Of a stretch of DNA of 64,000 nt, positions 59,086 to 64,000 are shown piece after piece. The stretch spans positions 1 to 64,000 of the forward strand of contig CAZMSJ010000003.1 of the NCBI GenBank assembly GCA_964568925.1, in the 5' to 3' direction. This DNA is from CAYQUL01 sp964568925. GTDB taxonomy: Bacteria; Patescibacteriota; Microgenomatia; UBA8517. Both the position numbers and the translations under genes were made by a program. Positions within the stretch are counted from its first letter, which is position 1. Each line of letters starts with the position of its first letter. Below the pieces are notes generated by a model. The model did no database searches and was not told the origin of the DNA. It saw only the letters and a program-made list of their open reading frames with translations.

Positions 59086-60018
59086 ATGGCAAGTATTAAA
59101 GTAATGGGACACTGTCCTCCAGACACAGACTCAACCTGTTCTCCAATCAGTTACGCTTGGTTTTTGAAAACGATAAAAGGCATGGATGTTGAAGCAGTTA
59201 TTGGTGGGGGACTTAATAAAGAAGCACAATTTGTGTTGTCTCATTTTGGAATCGAAACTCCCAAGATGATCGAGTCTGTAACTGAAGGTGACAAATTAGT
59301 CATCATTGATACCAATAACCCTGAAGAACTTATAACTGGTTGGGAGAAAGCAGAGATTATTGAAATTGTAGATCATCACAAGTTGTATGGATTGAAAACT
59401 GCAAACATTCCAACTGTCACCATTAAGCCATATGGTTGTGTAGCAACCGTTTTGTGGGAAATCATGACTGAAGCTCATGACAAGCTTCCAAAAGAAATTG
59501 CAGGGCTCATGGCCTCATGTATCATCTCAGATACCTTAAACTTAACCAGTCCAACAACAACAGAGAAAGACAAACAAGCATTAGCTCATCTCGTTTCTGT
59601 TGCAGGAATAAATGTCCAATCATTTTCTCAAGAAATGTTTGCGGCAAAATCAAACCTTGATGGGTTAACCGATGAGCAGATCCTGTTAACTGACGCAAAG
59701 GATTTTGAATTTGGTGGAGCCATCTACAAGATTGGAGTTCTTGAGACAACCGCACCGAATCAAGCGTTAGCCAAAAAGGATTCCCTGGTTGTGGCAATGA
59801 ATGCACTCAAACAAAAGGAAAACTTGGCAGGTATGATGTTTTTTGTTGTAGATATCATCCAGTCTTCAGCAGTTCTTTTAACCAGTAGTGATGAGGATTT
59901 GAAATTAGGAGAGAAAGCGTTTTCAGTGACCGCTGAAAATGGTGTACTTACCCTTCCAGGAATTGTTTCACGAAAAAAGCAAATTGTTCCTGCTTTTGAA
60001 AAAATTTTTAACTCCTAA
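59086..60018 (+). CDS. ppaC: manganese-dependent (family II) inorganic pyrophosphatase, 310 aa
   Basis: This DHH-family enzyme hydrolyses pyrophosphate and pulls biosynthetic reactions forward. GHCPPDTDS (residues 8-16), LVIIDTNNPEEL (about 72), EIVDHHKLYG (DHH, about 97-106) and the C-terminal substrate site SRKKQIVP (about 298) are present. His is replaced by Thr in the usual DHNE motif (DTNN), as in some members. No CBS domains are inserted. The next gene follows after 5 nt. Confidence 0.94.
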   Translation: MASIKVMGHCPPDTDSTCSPISYAWFLKTIKGMDVEAVIGGGLNKEAQFVLSHFGIETPKMIESVTEGDKLVIIDTNNPEELITGWEKAEIIEIVDHHKLYGLKTANIPTVTIKPYGCVATVLWEIMTEAHDKLPKEIAGLMASCIISDTLNLTSPTTTEKDKQALAHLVSVAGINVQSFSQEMFAAKSNLDGLTDEQILLTDAKDFEFGGAIYKIGVLETTAPNQALAKKDSLVVAMNALKQKENLAGMMFFVVDIIQSSAVLLTSSDEDLKLGEKAFSVTAENGVLTLPGIVSRKKQIVPAFEKIFNS

Positions 60019-60023
60019 CTATA

Positions 60024-60650
60024 TTGTTTAATTCTCGAGTCATCACGCTTCCTGTTGGGCAACTTCAGTCAAATTGTTATATCTACAAAATCGATAGCAC
60101 CAAAGCGATTATTGTGGACCCTGGGGACGACGCTGACTACATTAATCAAAAGCTTCTTGAATTATCCCTTACTCCAGTTGCAATTCTTTTAACCCATGGG
60201 CACTTTGACCATGTACTCGGTGGCTTTGCCGTACAACTTGCCTTCGGGTGCCCGGTCTATATTCATAAAAAAGATTCGTTTTTACTTGAGAGAATGCGAG
60301 ACACAACGATTCACTTTACACAAACTGATCCTGGACCTGCCCCTGTTATTACACATTTTTTCACAACAGAAACGACCATTGAATTTGAAGATACAAAATT
60401 CTTTGTGTTACATACACCAGGGCACACACCAGGAAGTTTATGTTTCCATGACAAAAAACATGGAATCGTTTTTACAGGAGACTTGATATTTGCAGATGGA
60501 ACCCGCGGGGGGGTAGACCACAGTTATTCAGACAAACAAGAACTTTTGCGATCAATTCATATGCTTTCAAAACTGCCTGAAGACACCACAATATACCCCG
60601 GACATGGTGAAACTTTCACGGTTAAGGAGTTAGTAAGTGGGGTGCACTAG
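60024..60650 (+). CDS. metallo-beta-lactamase-fold hydrolase (glyoxalase II-like), 208 aa
   Basis: The metal motif THGHFDHVLG (about residues 57-66) has the HxHxDH pattern. HTPGHTPGSLCF (about 132), TGDLIFADGTRG (about 152) and YPGHGE (about 194) supply the remaining ligands. It is likely a hydroxyacylglutathione-hydrolase-like thioesterase, but no glutathione system is seen nearby and the substrate is unknown. The start is TTG 60024, 5 nt after ppaC, so the two are probably co-transcribed. Confidence 0.9.
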   Translation: MFNSRVITLPVGQLQSNCYIYKIDSTKAIIVDPGDDADYINQKLLELSLTPVAILLTHGHFDHVLGGFAVQLAFGCPVYIHKKDSFLLERMRDTTIHFTQTDPGPAPVITHFFTTETTIEFEDTKFFVLHTPGHTPGSLCFHDKKHGIVFTGDLIFADGTRGGVDHSYSDKQELLRSIHMLSKLPEDTTIYPGHGETFTVKELVSGVH

Positions 60651-60663
60651 CACCCCACTATTT

Positions 60664-61248
60664 TTATCGTTTCCCTGGCACATCGTGATGAAACAAACAG
60701 CGTGCTTCATATGATTCTTTGGCTCCAATAACAATCAATGGATCCAAATAATGTGCAGCCTTTCCATTTACAATCCGCTGTGTACGCACTGCATTTGGAA
60801 TATCCTGATGTACACAAGACTTACAAATCGCTTTGAGCATTCGCGCATCATCAGCAAGAGCGATGAGCGTGTGCATTTGTCCAAAAGGTTCACCGCGAAA
60901 GTCGAGGTTTAACCCATCAACAATTACCCGTTTTCCCCTTGAAACAAGCTCCTCACACACAGGAACAATCTCCCGATCCAGAAACTGTGCTTCGTCAATT
61001 CCAACGACCTTTGTCCCTGGAACAAGCAAAGACAGGATATCACTAGCACACTCAATCGGTTGAGCGTCTCGGGACAGACCGGAGTGAGAATTCACCTTGT
61101 GAATACCCTCATACCGATCATCAATCTTTGGCTTAAAGAGCTGATATGAAACATCAGCAATCTCAACCCTGATAATTCGCTGCAACAGCTCTTCTGACTT
61201 ACCAGAGAACATGCAGCCATATATCAACTCTAGTTGCCCAAATGGCAT
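60664..61248 (-). CDS. tdk: thymidine kinase, 194 aa
   Basis: This type II thymidine kinase of nucleotide salvage has Walker A in YGCMFSGKSEELL (about 10-21), the DEAQFL motif (about 85-90), and the lasso region VDGLNLDFRGEPFG (about 110-123). The zinc site has one clear pair (CKSC, about 141-144), while the second keeps only one Cys (ARCLFHHD). Start ATG 61248 has AAGGAG 6 nt upstream; the upstream frame from 61284 runs through the leader. Salvage of thymidine suits an organism dependent on a host. Confidence 0.94.
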   Translation of the reverse strand: MPFGQLELIYGCMFSGKSEELLQRIIRVEIADVSYQLFKPKIDDRYEGIHKVNSHSGLSRDAQPIECASDILSLLVPGTKVVGIDEAQFLDREIVPVCEELVSRGKRVIVDGLNLDFRGEPFGQMHTLIALADDARMLKAICKSCVHQDIPNAVRTQRIVNGKAAHYLDPLIVIGAKESYEARCLFHHDVPGKR

Positions 61249-61334
61249 GATAGACTCCTTTTTTTTAAGTGAACAAACAAACACTCATTTCTACCCCTTT
61301 TTGTTTTCTCTTGCTAGTATGAAAACATTAAAAG

Positions 61335-61363
61335 TTGAATATAGGATAGATTTCATTTATACT
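61335..61363 (+). promoter_or_regulatory. sigma70-type promoter
   Basis: TTGAAT (61335-61340), a 17-nt spacer and TATACT (61358-61363). Confidence 0.75.
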
Positions 61364-61397
61364 TGGCGAACGAAAATGTTGTAATAGGGAGGGCACA

Positions 61398-61721
61398 ATG
61401 GCCGTAGAAGATATTGCCAAAATCGATTTTGGCAACCCTGGACTTGAAGACCCAGTGCATTGGGAACACAACAAAGCAATCACGAGAAAGCTCTGTGAGC
61501 TTGGGGCTGTGACCGAATGGATCGAGAATCCAACAAAAGGATATCCTTCGGTACCTTATCATTTTTTAATTGAAGAGGTACATGTGGAGTTTCTTCCTCA
61601 CTGGGGCTTTATGAAATTGAACGGTATTCAGATTGAGATACCAGAAAACATTGATGGAATCATGCAGCAAATTAAGGCTGTGAAAATGGTTAACACCATT
61701 ATCAAAAAACTAAAGTATTAA
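61398..61721 (+). CDS. hypothetical protein, 107 aa
   Basis: The ATG at 61398 follows AGGGAGGG with a 5-7 nt spacing. The product is a small soluble protein with no signal peptide: MAVEDIAKIDFGNPGLEDPVHWEHNKAITRKL at the start, Trp and His residues in the middle and a helical C-terminus (IDGIMQQIKAVKMVNTIIKKL). The family is unknown. A dedicated promoter and strong terminator frame it. Confidence 0.72.
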   Translation: MAVEDIAKIDFGNPGLEDPVHWEHNKAITRKLCELGAVTEWIENPTKGYPSVPYHFLIEEVHVEFLPHWGFMKLNGIQIEIPENIDGIMQQIKAVKMVNTIIKKLKY

Positions 61722-61732
61722 CCGTTGTAATC

Positions 61733-61767
61733 GGGCTCTTGAAAGAAAAGAGCCCGTTATTTTTTTG
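61733..61767 (+). terminator. intrinsic terminator
   Basis: GGGCTCTT/AAGAGCCC with a 7-nt loop is followed by GTTA and seven T. Confidence 0.92.
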
Positions 61768-61827
61768 TAAAAAAGTGAAGCATCAATTACAATCGTCATG
61801 CTATCTATCTGTGAAAGGAGCTACAAA

Positions 61828-62028
61828 GTGGCGATAGAAGAGTTTGATAAGCAAGATCTTATTGGCCTAACGGAAGAAGCGGCAAAGATACTCTTGGAGA
61901 AAAATAAAATCCGGGTGAGGATCGCACGACGGGATCTCATTGAATATGCTCATCCATTCGATTGGGCACCAGAACGAGTAAACCTTGAGATTGAAAACGG
62001 GGTTGTTGTGAAAGCCAGTTTTGGATAA
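61828..62028 (+). CDS. small protein resembling peptidase inhibitor I78, 66 aa
   Basis: The start is GTG 61828 with AAAGGAG 7 nt upstream; the in-frame ATG at 61798 precedes the Shine-Dalgarno site. The pattern LTEEAAKILLEKNKIRVRIARRD followed by RVNLEIENGVVVKASFG matches the I78-type fold, where the loop before R-(V/L)-N-(L/V) blocks serine proteases. No signal peptide is present, so it would act inside the cell or be only structurally related. It is monocistronic with a terminator. Confidence 0.65.
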   Translation: MAIEEFDKQDLIGLTEEAAKILLEKNKIRVRIARRDLIEYAHPFDWAPERVNLEIENGVVVKASFG

Positions 62029-62038
62029 CTGAAGGTAA

Positions 62039-62064
62039 GGGGCACAGACTGTGTCCCTTTTTTT
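62039..62064 (+). terminator. intrinsic terminator
   Basis: GGGGCACA/TGTGTCCC (one G-U) with a 3-nt loop is followed by seven T. It overlaps the end of the convergent peptidase gene. Confidence 0.85.
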
Positions 62065-63310
62065 ATTCAAGAGGATTGCGTGCCATGATAGAGACGATTG
62101 GGTCCTTGCCACGAAGAGAGGTGAATGAATCGTTAATCTCTTTAAGGGTTATGCTATTTGCCATTTTGATGTATTCCTTTGGCATTTTAATTTCTTTGTC
62201 CCAAAACAAATCAGATGCCATTTCTCGTGCAATTGAATATGGTGAATCATAGGCCATGAGCATACGCATATTGATGTAGTTTCGTGCACGAGTAAACTCT
62301 TCCTTGGTTGCCCCTTTATCAAGAAAAACTTGAAAAATACTGTGTATTTCCTGTTCAGCTTTGAGTGCATTCTCTGGTGAAACAGACATTCCCATATAAA
62401 AATTACTGACTGTATTTCGATACACAAGGGAAGAACCGGCAGAGTAGACGAGTCCTAATTCATTTCGCAATCTTTTGTAAATTCGAGAACGGCCACCACG
62501 ACCTAAAATGTAGTTAGCAATGTGCTGAATCACTCGTTCACGTTCAGTTGTTTCATCTCGACCTTTCATAAAGTAGTTAATATCAATTGAGACTCGATCA
62601 ACATCTTCTGAATGAAATGATCTCATGCTTTTTGTTTTTGGTTCACCTGGAGTATATGTATGAGACTCCCCATGAGGAGCATCAGTTAACATTTTAGTAA
62701 TCAGTTTTTTGGTCTTCTCAACATCAAAATTACCAGACAACCCCAATACCATGTTGTTTGTTACAAAAAATTCTTTTTGAAGTTTAACCAAATCTTCCCG
62801 TGTAACGGTGTTCACAAATCCAATTTCACCCATGCCATCACGAATATAGATGTGATGGTCCCCAAATAAATTCATGTCATACACTCGAGCATACCGTGAA
62901 TTTGGATTACTCCACTTGTCACGATATTCCTGAGCAATCACTTGCTTTTCATGTTCAAGTCTGTCCGCGGGCAATGTGGCATGGAAGGCAAGTTCTTGAA
63001 AGAGGTTAAGACCTGCTTCAAATGAAACAGTAGGGAAGTTTAATTCAAAGCCAAGGGTAGCGCCGCTTGTATAGGCATTTTGATAAATACCATGATCTTC
63101 TTTGTAGAGCTCTTTTGCATACACATCAGGGAGCGTTTCTGTCCCTTGATGAACCAAATGCTCCATTAAGTGCATTGCACCCCAATCATTTCCTTTCTCA
63201 TACCAAGCACCGGCTCTAAATTGTACTTCAAGTGCAACAGCTTGCACGGTTTCCATTGGGTAGAGAGCAACAAGCGCTCCATTTACTTCAAAGACGATAG
63301 GTGGCCTCAT
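62063..63310 (-). CDS. M16-family metallopeptidase, 415 aa
   Basis: The inverted zinc motif HLMEH (about residues 56-60) followed about 70 residues later by a Glu-rich helix (EHEKQVIAQEY) is typical of M16 peptidases. The C-terminal half-domain has RGGRSRIYKRLRNELGLVYSAGS, the conserved R-Y-containing region. It is a single M16 unit, probably working as a dimer, without a signal peptide. TATACT (63324-63319) ends 8 nt before ATG 63310 and 2 nt before ATG 63316; the former was chosen. The frame open to 63427 runs through the promoter. Confidence 0.9.
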   Translation of the reverse strand: MRPPIVFEVNGALVALYPMETVQAVALEVQFRAGAWYEKGNDWGAMHLMEHLVHQGTETLPDVYAKELYKEDHGIYQNAYTSGATLGFELNFPTVSFEAGLNLFQELAFHATLPADRLEHEKQVIAQEYRDKWSNPNSRYARVYDMNLFGDHHIYIRDGMGEIGFVNTVTREDLVKLQKEFFVTNNMVLGLSGNFDVEKTKKLITKMLTDAPHGESHTYTPGEPKTKSMRSFHSEDVDRVSIDINYFMKGRDETTERERVIQHIANYILGRGGRSRIYKRLRNELGLVYSAGSSLVYRNTVSNFYMGMSVSPENALKAEQEIHSIFQVFLDKGATKEEFTRARNYINMRMLMAYDSPYSIAREMASDLFWDKEIKMPKEYIKMANSITLKEINDSFTSLRGKDPIVSIMARNPLE

Positions 63311-63391
63311 ATCCATGCAGTATACCACTAGAAAAATGGCAGAAAACATGCTATAGTATTTATGCGCGTCATTACACGAGGAGAACAGGGT

Positions 63392-63835
63392 ATGACCACT
63401 CTTGAACGAACGTTTTTGAATCAGCATCTAGAAATTCTAGAATTAGTTGTTTACAGCCAACGAATCCAAGATTCTGCGCTTGTTCCCCAAAAACAAGGCC
63501 TTTATCAGTACTTTGAAGAACGTTCAAAGAAGAGGCTTTTTCCTCAACCGAGGAGACCTATTGGACAACTCATAGAAATCTTTTGGCGTGAACTAGCACC
63601 TGACGAAGAATATGCGGTGTGTTTTACGTCAAACGCACGCGTTGTTGATTCGATAGTTTTTTGGTCAGATTACAAAAAAACTGCCGAATCTTTGTATGCC
63701 CTTCAGGGGGCACCAATTCACAATTTGAGCAATGCATTGTCAAACCTGAACTGGGGAGTATCTTGGGAATTTGAGGGATATAACAAAACTATAACGGTTG
63801 TTTGCCCGCTTCGTATTCCCTTTCCAGTTTGTTAG
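63392..63835 (+). CDS. hypothetical protein, 147 aa
   Basis: The start was set at ATG 63392 with GAGGAG about 8 nt upstream. The in-frame ATG 63362 lies only 4 nt after the -10 TATAGT (63352-63357) and is probably not on the transcript. The family is unknown; it is soluble, opens MTTLERTFLNQHLEILELVV and ends CPLRIPFPVC. A terminator that also serves the convergent partial gene follows. Confidence 0.7.
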   Translation: MTTLERTFLNQHLEILELVVYSQRIQDSALVPQKQGLYQYFEERSKKRLFPQPRRPIGQLIEIFWRELAPDEEYAVCFTSNARVVDSIVFWSDYKKTAESLYALQGAPIHNLSNALSNLNWGVSWEFEGYNKTITVVCPLRIPFPVC

Positions 63836-63849
63836 GTGTCACCACACAT

Positions 63850-63883
63850 GGGGTGCAGGAAATTTCCTGTACCCTTATTTTTG
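63850..63883. terminator. bidirectional terminator
   Basis: GGGTGCAGGAAA/TTTCCTGTACCC (one G-T) forms a long hairpin followed by TTATTTTTG on the plus strand. It lies between convergent genes and contains the palindrome CAGGAAATTTCCTG also found at 4317-4330. Confidence 0.82.
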
Positions 63884-63885
63884 TG

Positions 63886-64000
63886 TCATTTTTGTATACA
63901 CAAGAAGCTTCCAACAGGGGAGAGTTCTGTTAAATATTTTTCTTCATTTTTAAATGTTGAAGCAGAACCTCCATCAAGGTTAATTGCATCAGCAATGGCC
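63886..64000 (-). CDS. partial: C-terminus of NAGPA-type phosphodiester glycosidase-like protein
   Basis: A minus-strand frame enters from the right edge and stops at TGA 63888-63886, giving 37 residues. It contains DAINLDGGSASTF followed by SPVGSFLCIQK. The A-x-NLDGG-S-S pattern near the C-terminus is the hallmark of the NAGPA (phosphodiester glycosidase) domain, widespread in bacterial exopolysaccharide-related proteins. The rest of the gene lies outside the window. Confidence 0.7.
   Translation of the reverse strand, partial: AIADAINLDGGSASTFKNEEKYLTELSPVGSFLCIQK

Noticed and set aside
1..64000. Alternative genetic code with TGA as glycine (Gracilibacteria/SR1)
   Set aside because: TGA ends many genes, including in ATGA overlaps, and conserved proteins finish at expected positions.
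1..64000. CRISPR array, insertion sequence or prophage
   Set aside because: No regularly spaced direct repeats, transposase motifs or phage structural genes were seen; the accessory genes are single transcription units.

Overview
The window looks like a chromosomal segment from a Candidate Phyla Radiation (Patescibacteria) bacterium, probably Microgenomates-like. This is inferred, not proven. Supporting signs are the moderately low GC, very short intergenic gaps, reduced aminoacyl-tRNA synthetases (ThrRS without a TGS domain, PheT without the usual N-terminal tRNA-binding domain), a complete monoderm-style type IV pilus locus without secretin genes, tRNA genes lacking an encoded CCA, and many secreted proteins of unknown function. 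TGA is a normal stop codon throughout, often in ATGA overlaps, so the Gracilibacteria/SR1 code does not apply.

Region 1-15.4 kb is accessory. It holds mostly single genes, many with their own sigma70-like promoter, Shine-Dalgarno site and intrinsic terminator. They encode small hypothetical proteins, secreted proteins, a CHX-like cation/proton antiporter, an SPFH/Band 7 protein, a 1023-aa M23/crystallin-like/PKD surface protein, an SH3b-repeat protein and a family of membrane-anchored proteins with PsbP-like domains. Two tRNA genes (Val-GAC, Ala-GGC) and several structured non-coding segments lie here.

Region 15.4-30.3 kb is a housekeeping block: a T-box-controlled thrS, then infC-rpmI-rplT, pheS-pheT, a class A penicillin-binding protein, a Nudix hydrolase, tyrS, recG, rpmF, nusB, rnc, rpsP and khpA. 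Region 30.4-41.4 kb, on the minus strand, is the pilus locus: pilB-pilT-pilC, the major pilin with its own promoter, then pilD, several prepilins and pilM-pilN-pilO, largely joined by 4-base stop/start overlaps. A divergent promoter separates it from holB-like and hisS genes.

Region 43.2-49.1 kb holds a hypothetical gene, an EamA transporter, a tightly coupled cluster (two ATP-grasp ligases around a C39-like peptidase, plus an unrecognised protein and a 44-aa basic peptide) and a PIF1-type helicase. Region 49.1-64 kb carries two large secreted proteins, a ChaN/EreA-like protein, gyrB, a methyltransferase, a family II pyrophosphatase with a metallo-beta-lactamase-fold hydrolase, thymidine kinase, small orphan genes, an M16 peptidase and, at the edge, the C-terminus of a NAGPA-type phosphodiester glycosidase.

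The most striking global pattern is that two initiation styles coexist. About two dozen mostly housekeeping genes have a -10 hexamer ending only 5-9 nt before the start codon, predicting leaderless or near-leaderless mRNAs. About seventeen mostly small, secreted or orphan genes have a strong Shine-Dalgarno site. This pattern was used to correct several start codons.
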